Below are positions 9,177 to 17,197 of a stretch of 64,000 nucleotides of DNA, in pieces. The DNA is from Microvirga lotononidis (GTDB lineage: Bacteria > Pseudomonadota > Alphaproteobacteria > Rhizobiales > Beijerinckiaceae): positions 3,422,001-3,486,000 of the forward strand of contig NZ_CP141048.1 of the NCBI RefSeq assembly GCF_034627025.1. Direction: 5' to 3'. A program made the position numbers and the translations under genes. Position 1 is the first letter of the stretch; the number at the start of each line of letters is the position of its first letter. Below the pieces are notes generated by a model, which did no database searches, was not told the origin of the DNA, and saw only the letters and a list, made by a program, of their open reading frames with translations.

Positions 9177-9848
9177 ATGCCCCGCGTCACCACCATCGTC
9201 CGCAGGCCCGCCGTGAAGGCCGACCGCGTCGTCGACACGATCAGCCTCGACCACGAGGCCCGCAACCGCCGCCAAGGCAAGCTGAAGGCCGAGGGCGGGA
9301 CCGAAATCCTGCTCGACCTCGACATGGAAACGACGATCAACGACGGTGACGCCTTGCGTCTCGAGGACGGACAGCTCGTTCAGGTGAAGGCGGCCGCCGA
9401 GTCTCTGCTGGAGGTGAGGGCCGAGAACCCCTTGCGCCTGACCCGCCTTGCCTGGCACCTCGGCAGCAGCCATGGCCTGGTCGAGGTCACGGCGGACGCT
9501 CTCTATGTGGAGAACAACCCGGCCGTGGCCGAGCTGGTGCGCGGGCAGGGCTGCACGGCGACGCCCGTCGAGCGCCCGTTCAAGCCGGAGCGCAGCGCCC
9601 ATGTCTGCGATCACGACCATGGGCATCACCACCATCATCACGATCACGGGCACTCTCACAGCCACAGCCACAGCGAGAGCCATAGCCACGCTCACTCCCA
9701 CAGCCATGAGCATCATAACCATGGGCACGCCCATGACCATGAGCACAAGCATGGTCACGATCATCACCATGACCATGGTCATCATCACGAACACGGCCCT
9801 GGCTGCGGGTGCGGCGGTCATCACCACGGTCACAAGCACGACCACTGA
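9177..9848 (+). CDS. ureE: Urease accessory protein UreE with very long His-rich tail
   Basis: UreE is the nickel chaperone for urease maturation. Residues 1 to about 140 form the UreE peptide-binding and metal-binding domains; AENPLRLTRLAWHLGSSHG and YVENNPAVAELVRGQGC are typical. The last 80 or so residues are a metal-binding tail with about 42 histidines in runs such as HHHHHH, HSHSHSHS and HDHHHDHGHHHEH, plus a GCGCGG turn. Tails of this type store nickel in some rhizobia, but this one is unusually long. No ureA, B, C, D, F or G lies in the window, so the gene is separated from any urease cluster. It follows guaD by 72 bases in the same direction, and urea is an end product of purine breakdown. 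Confidence 0.93.
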   Translation: MPRVTTIVRRPAVKADRVVDTISLDHEARNRRQGKLKAEGGTEILLDLDMETTINDGDALRLEDGQLVQVKAAAESLLEVRAENPLRLTRLAWHLGSSHGLVEVTADALYVENNPAVAELVRGQGCTATPVERPFKPERSAHVCDHDHGHHHHHHDHGHSHSHSHSESHSHAHSHSHEHHNHGHAHDHEHKHGHDHHHDHGHHHEHGPGCGCGGHHHGHKHDH

Positions 9849-9869
9849 TCGGTTCTGATCGTCCCGGCG

Positions 9870-10340
9870 ATGTCCAAAACGACCCGCGCGACCCAGGCCC
9901 TGCAACAGGCCGGCGTCTCCTTCACGGTTCATACCTACGAATATGACCCGCATGCGGAGCGCATCGGCCTTCAGGCGGCCGAGGCGATGGGGGCCGACCC
10001 GTCGAGCGTGCTCAAGACCCTGATGGTGCTGGTCGACGACAAGCCCGCCTGCGTCATCCTGCCCTCCGATCAGGAGGTCAATCTGAAGAAGCTCGCCGCC
10101 GCCCTCGGCGGCAAGGCGGCCCAGATGATGAAACCGGCCGATGCGGAGCGCATCACCGGTTACCATGTCGGCGGCATCAGCCCCTTCGGCCAGAAGAAGC
10201 GCGTTCCGACCGTGCTGGAGCAGTCCGGACTGGCGCATGCCGAGGTGTTCATGAACGGAGGCCAGAGAGGTCTTCAGGTGAAGCTCGACCCTCGGGCAGC
10301 GGTGTCGATGCTGGACGCGAAGGTCGCGGCGGTGATCTGA
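9870..10340 (+). CDS. ybaK: Cys-tRNA(Pro) deacylase YbaK
   Basis: YbaK hydrolyses cysteine wrongly attached to tRNA-Pro by prolyl-tRNA synthetase. The 156-residue product spans the whole YbaK/EbsC fold. Family signatures are visible: SVLKTLMVLVDDKPACVILPS with the conserved Lys near residue 50, then GYHVGGISPFGQKKR, which carries the GxxxGGISPxGxKK motif, and GLQVKLDP near the end. It starts 21 bases after ureE on the same strand and may be read through from it, although the functions are unrelated. The protein looks intact and of normal length. Confidence 0.93.
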   Translation: MSKTTRATQALQQAGVSFTVHTYEYDPHAERIGLQAAEAMGADPSSVLKTLMVLVDDKPACVILPSDQEVNLKKLAAALGGKAAQMMKPADAERITGYHVGGISPFGQKKRVPTVLEQSGLAHAEVFMNGGQRGLQVKLDPRAAVSMLDAKVAAVI

Positions 10341-10502
10341 AACGACGGATCGTTCCACCCATCCATGTCCTTGATCGGCGCCGAACCCACGGAACCGGGG
10401 CGCTGCTCCAGGTGCCGCGAGGCGACGTCCATTTGCCTTATGGTCGCCATCCCCATATGAAAGGGCCTTCTCCCGCGCCCCCGACCGATTGTTTTGCTGA
10501 CC

Positions 10503-11507
10503 ATGACGCAGAAGTTTTTTACCGTGGCTCCCATGATGGATTGGACAGACCGGCATTGCCGGGCGTTCCATCGGGTCATGTCGCGCCGGGCGCGGCTTTA
10601 TACGGAGATGGTCACCACGGGGGCGGTCATTCACGGTCCCCGCGAGCGGCTTTTGGGCTTCAGCGCGGTGGAGCACCCTGTGGCCGTGCAGCTGGGCGGG
10701 TCCGATCCGGAGGATTTGGCGCAGGCCGCGAGGATCTGCGCCGAATTCGGCTATGACGAGATCAACCTCAATGTGGGCTGCCCCTCCGATCGGGTGCAGA
10801 ACGGACGCTTCGGGGCCTGCCTTATGCAGGAGCCGGTTCTGGTGGGCGAGTGCGTGGCGGCCATGAAGGCGGCCGTGTCGCTGCCGGTGACGGTGAAGTG
10901 CCGGATCGGCGTCGACGATCAGGATACGGAGGAGGCCTTGAACCGTCTGACCGATTGCGTCGTGGCGGCAGGCTGCGACGAGCTGACGGTCCATGCTCGC
11001 AAGGCCTGGCTCAAGGGCCTGTCGCCCAAGGAAAACCGGGATATCCCGCCCTTGGACTACAACCGGGTCTATCGCCTGAAGCAGGCACGGCCTGATCTTC
11101 CCATCGCGATCAACGGCGGCATCAAGACCTGGGACGAGATCCGCGAGCACCTGAAGCACATGGACGGCGTGATGCTGGGCCGTGTGGCCTATCACGAGCC
11201 CGAGATCCTGCTTGCGGTCGATCCCGAGCTTCATGGCGAGGAACCGCCGGTGGCCGATGGGTTCGAGGCGGTCGATGCGTACGAGCCTTACATCGCCGCG
11301 CAGCTCGCCAAGGGCGAGCGCCTGAGCAACATCACCCGCCACATGCTCGGACTGTTCACCGGCCGTCCGGGGGCCCGAGCCTATCGCCGCCACCTCGCGA
11401 CCGAGGCCGTAAAGCCGGGTGCGAATTTGCAGGTTCTTCGGGAGGCCGTGGCTCAGGTGTCGCGTGAAATCGTTGCCGCGACGCCAATGGCCGCACTGGC
11501 CAGCTGA
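10503..11507 (+). CDS. dusA: tRNA-dihydrouridine(20/20a) synthase DusA
   Basis: DusA is a flavoprotein that reduces uridine 20/20a in the tRNA D-loop. The 334-residue product has the DusA form of the TIM barrel: VAPMMDWTDRHCR at the N-terminus, EINLNVGCPSDRVQNGRFGA with the catalytic Cys in NVGCPSD, VKCRIGVDD, the HARKAWLKGLSPKENR loop, INGGIKTWDE and MLGRVAYHEP. These separate DusA from DusB/DusC. I start at the ATG at 10503; an in-frame TTG nine bases upstream is also possible. It follows ybaK by 162 bases, an interval that contains no gene I can recognise. Confidence 0.95.
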   Translation: MTQKFFTVAPMMDWTDRHCRAFHRVMSRRARLYTEMVTTGAVIHGPRERLLGFSAVEHPVAVQLGGSDPEDLAQAARICAEFGYDEINLNVGCPSDRVQNGRFGACLMQEPVLVGECVAAMKAAVSLPVTVKCRIGVDDQDTEEALNRLTDCVVAAGCDELTVHARKAWLKGLSPKENRDIPPLDYNRVYRLKQARPDLPIAINGGIKTWDEIREHLKHMDGVMLGRVAYHEPEILLAVDPELHGEEPPVADGFEAVDAYEPYIAAQLAKGERLSNITRHMLGLFTGRPGARAYRRHLATEAVKPGANLQVLREAVAQVSREIVAATPMAALAS

Positions 11508-11962
11508 GGCGTTCGTTCGAACGAGGTCCCGTTTGTCTTTGGCAGATGGCGCGGGCCCGCCAAGGGTCGGAGCGTCTCCCGCGCGAGCCGCTCAGCTGGG
11601 GACGATGGCATCACCGGCTGACATTCATGCCCTGCGCAGGATCCGGTGGAATCCAAATCCGCATCAATGACAGCGCCGGTGGGTCCGGCCACTCGTGGCA
11701 TGCCGCTTTCTGAATACGGAAACGACCTAGAGTTATTCTACTAGATGTCGCTCAACGACAAATAAAATAGATTCAATTAATAATCGATGCCGGATCAGTG
11801 CCTGTTCAACCGGCAATGAGCCGCAAAGTAAGTCTGCAAAGATGCATATATATATTTACGCCATTTGTCTTTTCAGAAACGTTATTGCGTGTATTTTCTC
11901 TGCGTGACCGGGCGACTTGCCGCTGAGTCACTTTGCAGAAAAATCAATCTACGGGGACACAT
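11508..11962. other. 455-base non-coding gap with AT-rich tract
   Basis: No gene is supported here. From about 11,720 to 11,960 the base composition drops sharply against the GC-rich surroundings, with runs such as ATAAAATAGATTCAATTAAT and ATATATATATTTACG. This is likely promoter and leader DNA for the NGLST-repeat gene that follows, or a trace of transfer. I see no convincing hairpin-plus-U-tract in it. Confidence 0.5.
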
Positions 11963-12229
11963 ATGCGTATTAAAACTTGCATCTCGATCTTTCCCATCGC
12001 ACTCGGCCTTTCGATCGCTACCGGCGCCAGTGCGCTTGAGATTGCGAACGGCTTGAGCACCAACGGTCTCAGCACCAACGGACTGGCCACTAATGGCCTG
12101 AGCACGAACGGCCTGAGCACGAATGGTCTCAGCACAAACGGGCATGACACCACAGGATCTGTTTCTCCAGGCGCACGGCTTGAAGCGGTGATCCTGCAGG
12201 ATGGAGCGGTGTTCCCGCTCGTTCGATAA
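11963..12229 (+). CDS. Small exported NGLST pentapeptide-repeat protein
   Basis: This 88-residue protein is of no family I can name. Residues 1-24 look like a signal peptide (MRIKTC then hydrophobic to GASA). Residues 29-63 are seven tandem five-residue units: NGLST, NGLST, NGLAT, NGLST, NGLST, NGLST and NGHDT. The tail ends ILQDGAVFPLVR. Codons differ between repeats (for example AAC/AAT, GGC/GGT/GGA, CTG/CTC/TTG), so the repeat is old or kept at protein level rather than freshly copied DNA. The pattern resembles a pentapeptide-repeat beta helix but is not the usual A(D/N)LXX form. ATG 11963 follows a GGGG box; an in-frame upstream extension to 11933 would spoil the signal peptide. It lies directly before an exported ADYC-type gene. 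Confidence 0.7.
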   Translation: MRIKTCISIFPIALGLSIATGASALEIANGLSTNGLSTNGLATNGLSTNGLSTNGLSTNGHDTTGSVSPGARLEAVILQDGAVFPLVR

Positions 12230-12249
12230 TCATTGATGTTCTGCATCCC

Positions 12250-12277
12250 GCAGCCTCTCGAGCGAGAGGCTGCTTTC
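12250..12277 (+). terminator. Hairpin between the NGLST and ADYC genes
   Basis: A ten-pair stem, GCAGCCTCTC (12250-12259) with GAGAGGCTGC (12264-12273) and a GAGC loop, is followed by TTTCC. It starts 20 bases after the NGLST gene stop and 44 before the ADYC start. The T-run is short, so it probably acts as a partial terminator or an mRNA 3'-end stabiliser. Confidence 0.55.
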
Positions 12278-12293
12278 CTGTCGGGATCGGTCC

Positions 12294-13076
12294 ATGCAAC
12301 GTCCTGCGCCTTCATCCTTCCTTCTGCTCATCCTTCAGGCTTTCTTCTTTTCCCAGACAGCCTTTGGCTCAGGCGGCACTCTTCGTGCCGACGGCCCGGA
12401 GCTGGTGCTCGATCTGGAGGACGGCAGGATCCTCCGGGGCGAGGACTTGGTCGGGATCCGGTTTGTCCTGGCCGGTCGGGATGGGGTGGTTCATGTTCGG
12501 ATTGATGGCGTCGAAGAGGATGGAAGCGCGACAGGCGGCCCTCTTCCGCTTTACAGCATGTCGGTCCACTCGCCGGACGGAGCGGAGAAGGGCCCGTTCT
12601 GCCTGCCGGATCCTCAAGGGCGTCGCGCCGGCTTCGCGATCCCTGACGCCTCTGGCGGGTTGAGCTTCACCTGCACCAGCGGGGCCGAAGGAAAATGCGT
12701 GCGCATGGGCTATCGTCCCTGGGAGCGCCGAGATGGCTTCTCCTTACGTGAGCTGCATAAGGCCTGCGTGCATATGCTGCGCGCCGATTACGGCGGCGAC
12801 AACCGGCCGACGACGCGCAACGGCACATCCGTGGACATCTTCGATCGCTTCGGCATTCAGCGTTCCGAGAAGGCCGACGGCATGCGGTTCGAGGCGGCCT
12901 GGGGGCCTGACGGCGCGCTCTGCGTGGCGCATCCGCGCATCGCACAGAACGTGTCGCTCGAGGACATCGCCAGTCGCTTTCCTTGGTTGGCCGGCAGGCT
13001 CGGGCCGGAACTTTGCAGCCTTGAATCCATGCGGGCGGAGCCGCGCGCGATCCTCTTCAATCATTCCAATCCTTGA
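12294..13076 (+). CDS. Exported ADYC-domain protein of unknown function
   Basis: A 260-residue protein with a signal peptide (about residues 1-25, FLLLILQAFFFSQTAFG). The mature part opens with LRGEDLVGIRF and VRIDG, followed by ACVHMLRADYGGDNRPTTRN near residue 160 and SVDIFDRFGIQRS. These match the ADYC domain as I recall it (ACxRMxRADYCGDG, then TxxGTxIDxxDxxGIQ), a family of unknown role seen in myxobacteria and proteobacteria. Here the Cys of ADYC is Gly. Several other cysteines (FCLP, FTCTS, KCVRM, KACVHM, ALCVAH, ELCSL) remain and could form disulfides in the periplasm. It follows the NGLST-repeat gene, separated only by a weak terminator. Function is unknown; the domain call is from memory. 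Confidence 0.72.
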   Translation: MQRPAPSSFLLLILQAFFFSQTAFGSGGTLRADGPELVLDLEDGRILRGEDLVGIRFVLAGRDGVVHVRIDGVEEDGSATGGPLPLYSMSVHSPDGAEKGPFCLPDPQGRRAGFAIPDASGGLSFTCTSGAEGKCVRMGYRPWERRDGFSLRELHKACVHMLRADYGGDNRPTTRNGTSVDIFDRFGIQRSEKADGMRFEAAWGPDGALCVAHPRIAQNVSLEDIASRFPWLAGRLGPELCSLESMRAEPRAILFNHSNP

Positions 13077-13109
13077 GCGGGCCGGGGGCTCGTTCAGGCA
13101 GGCACGCCG

Positions 13110-13814
13110 TCAGGAGCCGGTCCGGGCTCTCAGAATCAGCCTGTTCCCGCGCACTTCGTAGGAGCCCAGCCGCTCCAGAAACGTCATGCCGAGGAGGTTG
13201 GCGTGGAGCACGCCCTCGCGGGCGATCAGCGCCCGGACCCTGCGTTCGGTGATCGGGCCGACGGTCAGCCGGTCGATCATCACCGGGGCTGCGAGGGCTC
13301 CTCCGTTAGCGGTCGCCACGGGAACGGAATAGTTCAGGTTGTCGGGCCTGAAGCCGAGAGCGGCGGCGTTCTCCGCGCGCAGGACGACGGTGCTCGCGCC
13401 CGTATCGAAGACGAAGCGGGTCTCGTGGCCGTTCACCTCGCCCTGCACCATGAAGCTCCCGTCCGTCCGGCGCGCGGCCACCACTTCGCCTTCGGGCGTG
13501 ACGACGGTGCGTCCGACCGCGATGTCGCCGATGGCGCGGTCGATCACAGCCTGCAGTTCCCCCCGGGACGCATAGGTCACGAGCAGGGCGACCAGAATGC
13601 CGCCGCTGACGGCGATGGACTGAATGCCATAGGTCCAGTGGCGCGAGAAGCCTTCGACGATCGAAGCCGCCATGAGGAGGCACAACCCGCCGAGGGCCAG
13701 AAGTCCCGAAGCCTCCAGGGCCGAAAACGCGCCGACCGAGTCGTTGACGAACAGCCCGACGAGGAGGGCGGCCAGGAGAAGGAGGAGGCCCGCGCCGCGA
13801 ATGCCCGGCATCAC
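13110..13814 (-). CDS. Membrane-anchored retropepsin-like aspartic protease (TIGR02281 family)
   Basis: The 234-residue product has three hydrophobic segments in residues 5-85, then a soluble domain from about residue 110. That domain carries the single-copy aspartic protease motif FVFDTGASTVVL, with catalytic Asp137, and the downstream LLGMTFLERLGSYEV, where ILGxxFL is typical. One Asp per chain means it must act as a dimer. The family (clan AA, TIGR02281; PerP is a relative in Caulobacter) is widespread in alphaproteobacteria. It is translationally coupled to the DUF1289 gene through a 4-base ATGA overlap. The substrate is unknown. Confidence 0.85.
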   Translation of the reverse strand: MMPGIRGAGLLLLLAALLVGLFVNDSVGAFSALEASGLLALGGLCLLMAASIVEGFSRHWTYGIQSIAVSGGILVALLVTYASRGELQAVIDRAIGDIAVGRTVVTPEGEVVAARRTDGSFMVQGEVNGHETRFVFDTGASTVVLRAENAAALGFRPDNLNYSVPVATANGGALAAPVMIDRLTVGPITERRVRALIAREGVLHANLLGMTFLERLGSYEVRGNRLILRARTGS

Positions 13815-14026
13815 CCCGCCTTGCCGGCTTTCGGCGCGAAGGGGGATTCGATGGCGAAGGCCTGGCGCATCCGTTCCGGCAGCTCGGCCATGATCCGCTG
13901 GCGGTCCACCTCGCTCATGCGGTACCAGCCGGCGATCTCATCCCGCGTGCGGCCGCAGCCTTCGCAGAGCCCCGTTTCGGGGTCGAGCATGCAGACACGG
14001 ACACAGGGGCTGGAAACGCGGGTCAT
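13811..14026 (-). CDS. DUF1289 small Cys-rich protein
   Basis: A 71-residue protein with four cysteines in the DUF1289 pattern: SPCVRVC then GLCEGCGRTRDEIAGW. The motif CxxxC...CxxCxRT/S followed by EIxxW is family-defining and suggests a small metal-binding fold, though no function has been established. It is upstream of and overlaps the TIGR02281 protease gene by four bases, and its start is 15 bases from the 3' end of cobS, so the three minus-strand genes form a probable operon (cobS, DUF1289, protease). The start MTRVSSPCVRVC is the only reasonable one. Confidence 0.85.
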   Translation of the reverse strand: MTRVSSPCVRVCMLDPETGLCEGCGRTRDEIAGWYRMSEVDRQRIMAELPERMRQAFAIESPFAPKAGKAG

Positions 14027-14041
14027 CTTACCTTCATGTCG

Positions 14042-14878
14042 TCACGGGTGGATTGCGGTCAAGAGGCCGATCAACGCAGCGATCTCCGCCACCTGCTGGG
14101 CGGCGCCGATGACATCCCCCGTCTGGCCTCCCAGATGCCGCGCCGCGAAGCCGCTGAGCGCCGCGCCTGCGAGGCCCGAGAACACGACCATCAGGGCGAT
14201 GCCGAACGGGGGCAGGCCCGAAACGGCTCCGAGAACGACGGCGATTCCCCCGGCGATTCCCGCCGCCAGCCAGAACGTCTCCCGCGCCGGCTGTCCGACC
14301 GACCGGGCAAGGCCGTCCCGGCGCGCCGGCGGGAGGAAGACGAGGGGAATCAGCCCGGCCGTGCGGGACAGGGACGCGACGATGAGGATGGTCGCCATGA
14401 CGGCGCTTCCGTCGAGGCGCGAGGCCAGGGTGGCGAGCGCCCCGATCCTGAGCGCGAGGGCCAGATAGAGAGCCGCCGCGCCGAAGGAGCCGATCCGGCT
14501 GTCGCGCATGATCTCCAGGCGCTTCTCGCGGGTCGAGCCGCCGAAGCTGTCCGCGACATCGGCGAGACCATCCTCGTGCAGGGCGCCGGTCGTCATCACC
14601 AGGGCGGCTACCGCGATCATGGCGGCGAGCCAGGGACCGAGATCGAGGGAGAGGGCCAGGCCGAGCAGCGCCGCCGGCAGGACGCCGATGACGAGCCCCC
14701 CGAGCGGGATCACCCGCACCAGGCGCGGAAAGCTCGGTAGGGCGTGGGCGTCCCGCTCGAAGGGTAGAGCGGGCACCGGCAGCCGGGAATAGAAGCGCAC
14801 GCAATGGGCGAGGTCCGCCGCAACCGCCCGCCATCCGCCGGTCATGGCGGCCTTCCCCTGCTCAAATTGCTCCGACAT
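14042..14878 (-). CDS. cobS: Adenosylcobinamide-GDP ribazoletransferase CobS
   Basis: CobS joins adenosylcobinamide-GDP to alpha-ribazole in the last steps of cobalamin assembly, at the inner membrane. The 278-residue product is strongly hydrophobic with several membrane segments and carries the conserved ALHEDGLADVADSFGG motif, which holds acidic metal-binding residues, then REKRLEIMRDSRIGSFG. Length is slightly above the usual 250 because of an N-terminal extension (MSEQFEQGKAAMTGG). A second start could be the Met at codon 12. It is divergent from cobT with 78 bases between the starts, so the two lower-ligand assembly genes share one promoter region. Confidence 0.94.
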   Translation of the reverse strand: MSEQFEQGKAAMTGGWRAVAADLAHCVRFYSRLPVPALPFERDAHALPSFPRLVRVIPLGGLVIGVLPAALLGLALSLDLGPWLAAMIAVAALVMTTGALHEDGLADVADSFGGSTREKRLEIMRDSRIGSFGAAALYLALALRIGALATLASRLDGSAVMATILIVASLSRTAGLIPLVFLPPARRDGLARSVGQPARETFWLAAGIAGGIAVVLGAVSGLPPFGIALMVVFSGLAGAALSGFAARHLGGQTGDVIGAAQQVAEIAALIGLLTAIHP

Positions 14879-14956
14879 GCTTCACCCCGCGTGCATGGAT
14901 CGTTATAGGTCACGCCTCTTCGCGTTCTGCAATGCCCCCCGGGGCCGGAGCCCTCC

Positions 14957-15982
14957 ATGTCTGATGCCATGTCCTCACCTTTCGACGATATCCGCCGCCT
15001 GATCACGACCATGCCCGGTCCGGACGAGGCCGCCGTCGAGGCCGTGCAGGCGCGTGACCGTCAGCTCACGAAGCCCGCCGGAAGCCTCGGCCGCCTGGAG
15101 CGGATCGCCGAATGGCTCGCCGCCTGGCAGGCGAAGCCCACGCCGACGGTGGACCGTCCCCTCGTCTGCGTCTTCGCGGCAAGCCATGGCGTGACCGCCA
15201 AGGGCGTCTCGGCCTTTCCCTCCGAGGTGAACCGCCAGATGCTGGAGAACTTCGCCGCCGGCGGGGCGGCCATCAACCAGATCTGCGCCGCCTATGGCCT
15301 GGGCTTCAAGGTCTTCGACCTCGCCATCGACATGCCGACCGGCGACATCACCGAGGCCGACGCCATGGACGAGAAGTCATGCGTCGCCACCATGGCGTTC
15401 GGCATGGAGGCGATCGCCGGCGGGACCGATCTGCTCGCCATCGGCGAGATGGGCATCGGCAACACCACGATCGCGGCCGCCATCTACACGGCCCTTTACG
15501 GCGGATCGGCCGAGCATTGGGTCGGACGCGGGACGGGAGTCGACGACGAGGGGCTCAAGCGCAAGGTCGCGGCGGTCGAAGCGGCCATCGCCCATCACAA
15601 CGCCAGCCTGAAGGATCCGCTCGAAGTGCTGCGCCGCCTCGGCGGGCGCGAGATCGCCGCCATGGCGGGCGCCATTCTCGCGGCGCGCCTGCAGCGCATC
15701 CCGGTGATCCTCGACGGCTATGTGGCCACCTCCGCGGCGGCCGTCCTTCACGCCATCCATCCCTCGACCATCGACCATTGCATCGCCGGCCACCTGAGCG
15801 CCGAGGGGGCGCACCAGGACGTGCTGACCCGCATCGGCAAGGTGCCCCTCCTGGTCCTGGGGATGCGGCTCGGCGAAGGATCGGGCGCGGCGCTGGCCGC
15901 GGGCCTCGTGAAGGCGGCGGCGGCGGTGCATCGCGATATGGCCACCTTCGGGCAGGCGGGAGTTTCCGAGCGCCTGTCGTGA
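14957..15982 (+). CDS. cobT: Nicotinate-nucleotide-dimethylbenzimidazole phosphoribosyltransferase
   Basis: CobT makes alpha-ribazole phosphate from dimethylbenzimidazole and nicotinate mononucleotide, supplying the lower ligand that CobS attaches. The 341-residue product matches the family length. Visible signatures are LTKPAGSLGRLERIAEWLA near residue 40, FAASHGVTAKGVSAFPSEV, GGAAINQ, LLAIGEMGIGNTTIAAAI and a C-terminal LLVLGMRLGEGSGAALA with the catalytic Glu region. An ATG at 14957 is used; another follows eight codons on (MSSPFDD). It is divergent from cobS, and its stop overlaps the GTG of the next gene by four bases. Confidence 0.95.
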   Translation: MSDAMSSPFDDIRRLITTMPGPDEAAVEAVQARDRQLTKPAGSLGRLERIAEWLAAWQAKPTPTVDRPLVCVFAASHGVTAKGVSAFPSEVNRQMLENFAAGGAAINQICAAYGLGFKVFDLAIDMPTGDITEADAMDEKSCVATMAFGMEAIAGGTDLLAIGEMGIGNTTIAAAIYTALYGGSAEHWVGRGTGVDDEGLKRKVAAVEAAIAHHNASLKDPLEVLRRLGGREIAAMAGAILAARLQRIPVILDGYVATSAAAVLHAIHPSTIDHCIAGHLSAEGAHQDVLTRIGKVPLLVLGMRLGEGSGAALAAGLVKAAAAVHRDMATFGQAGVSERLS

Positions 15983-16482
15983 GGTTCAGGCGTCGCCGCT
16001 CCCGGTCGAGCGGCATCACGTCCCTGATCGTCGCGCTGGCGCTCGCGGGCGGGGCCGGGCTTGCGATGAAGCCGAACGGGCGCTCCCTCGAGGGCCGCGC
16101 CCAGGTGACCGACGGGGACACGATCCGCATCGGCGAGACGCGCATTCGCCTCAAGGGCATCGACGCGCCCGAGATCAGGCAGTCCTGCTCCCGCTCGGGC
16201 CGTTCCTATGCCTGCGGCGAGACCTCCCGCCGGGCGCTGATCGATCTCGTGTCCGGCGAGACGGTGCGCTGTCGCGCCACCGGCCGCGACCGCTATCAGC
16301 GCGTTCTCGCCCGCTGCACCGTGAACGGCCGGGACATCGGCGCCCGCATGGTCGAGGACGGCTGGGCCGTCTCCTACGGGCGCGATTACGATCCCGAGGA
16401 GACGCGCGCCCGCAAGCGCTCGGTCGGGCTCTGGGAGGGCGATTTCGAGCGCCCGCAGGACTGGCGCAGGCGCAACTCGTGA
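15979..16482 (+). CDS. Staphylococcal-nuclease-like (thermonuclease family) protein
   Basis: The 167-residue product has an Arg-rich start and one hydrophobic segment (about residues 12-28, ITSLIVALALAGGAGLAM), so it is membrane-anchored or exported. The SNase domain follows: VTDGDTIRIGETRIRLKGID with the calcium-binding Asp and catalytic Arg, APE with the catalytic Glu, then CRATGRDRYQRVLARC and a second Arg. The trailing GLWEGDFERPQDWRRR is typical of the alphaproteobacterial version. The start is GTG 15979, chosen because it overlaps the cobT stop (GTGA), which implies coupling although the function is unrelated to cobalamin. Confidence 0.85.
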   Translation: MRFRRRRSRSSGITSLIVALALAGGAGLAMKPNGRSLEGRAQVTDGDTIRIGETRIRLKGIDAPEIRQSCSRSGRSYACGETSRRALIDLVSGETVRCRATGRDRYQRVLARCTVNGRDIGARMVEDGWAVSYGRDYDPEETRARKRSVGLWEGDFERPQDWRRRNS

Positions 16483-16543
16483 GGGAGCGACCTCGTGTCG
16501 TTCCTCCGGGCCTCTCCTCGGCCTGGGCCTCGATCTCCATGTG

Positions 16544-17194
16544 ATGGGGATGAATCCCTCCCCGAATTTCGACGATCTTGCCGCACAACTGAGAGCCTGC
16601 CGGATCTGCCGCGACGCGCCGCGCTTCGGCGCGGCCCTGCCGCATGAGCCGCGCCCGATCATCCAGGGCAGCGCGACGGCGCGGCTGTGCATCGCCAGCC
16701 AGGCGCCGGGAACCCGCGCCCACGCCAGTGGCATCCCCTTCGACGACCGTTCGGGCACGCGGCTGCGCGACTGGCTCGGCCTCGACAAGACCACCTTCTA
16801 CGATGCGTCCAAGGTGGCCATCGTGCCCATGGGCTCCTGCTTTCCGGGCCATGATGCCAAGGGTGGCGATCTCGGTCCCCGCCGGGAATGTGCCGAGGCC
16901 TGGCGCCGGCCGCTCTTTCAGGCGCTGCCCAATCTCGATCTCGTCCTCCTGATCGGCCAATATGCCCAGGCCTGGCATATGGGAGACGATTTCAGGGACG
17001 GGCTGACGGAGACCGTCCGGCGGTGGCGCTCCATCCTCGACAACCCTCAGAAACCCCGCATCCTGCCGCTGCCGCACCCTTCCTGGCGCAACAATGGCTG
17101 GCTTAAGACTAATTCCTGGTTCGAAGCCGAGCTTTTGCCGGTTCTCCGCTCCGAGATCCGTACTATGTTCGAGCTTGAGGACAAGGAGCTTTGA
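16544..17194 (+). CDS. Uracil-DNA glycosylase-fold family protein
   Basis: The roughly 216-residue product has the family layout of small UDG-like proteins: RACRICRDAPRFG with two cysteines near the N-terminus, ASQAPGTRAHASGIPFDDRS in place of the GEAPG water-activating motif, a middle LVLLIGQYAQAWHM strand, and LPLPHPSWRNNGW, the HPS DNA-binding loop. Only two N-terminal cysteines are evident, so the four-Cys iron-sulfur cluster of family 4 is not supported. Whether it removes uracil or has another role is not decided by sequence. Possible starts are GTG 16541, ATG 16544 and ATG 16550. It ends 3 bases before the enoyl-CoA hydratase gene. Confidence 0.75.
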   Translation: MGMNPSPNFDDLAAQLRACRICRDAPRFGAALPHEPRPIIQGSATARLCIASQAPGTRAHASGIPFDDRSGTRLRDWLGLDKTTFYDASKVAIVPMGSCFPGHDAKGGDLGPRRECAEAWRRPLFQALPNLDLVLLIGQYAQAWHMGDDFRDGLTETVRRWRSILDNPQKPRILPLPHPSWRNNGWLKTNSWFEAELLPVLRSEIRTMFELEDKEL

Positions 17195-17197
17195 GGC

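Noticed and set aside
9117..11393. Large antisense frame with a Met/Val-rich segment that looks like a membrane protein
   Set aside because: The Met/Val run is the complement of the ureE His codons (CAT/CAC read as ATG/GTG). The frame also covers ybaK and dusA, which are real.
12027..12160. NGLST repeat as a CRISPR-like or simple DNA repeat
   Set aside because: The units are 15 bases, in frame, with synonymous changes and no spacers; this is a protein repeat. No CRISPR array was seen anywhere in the window.
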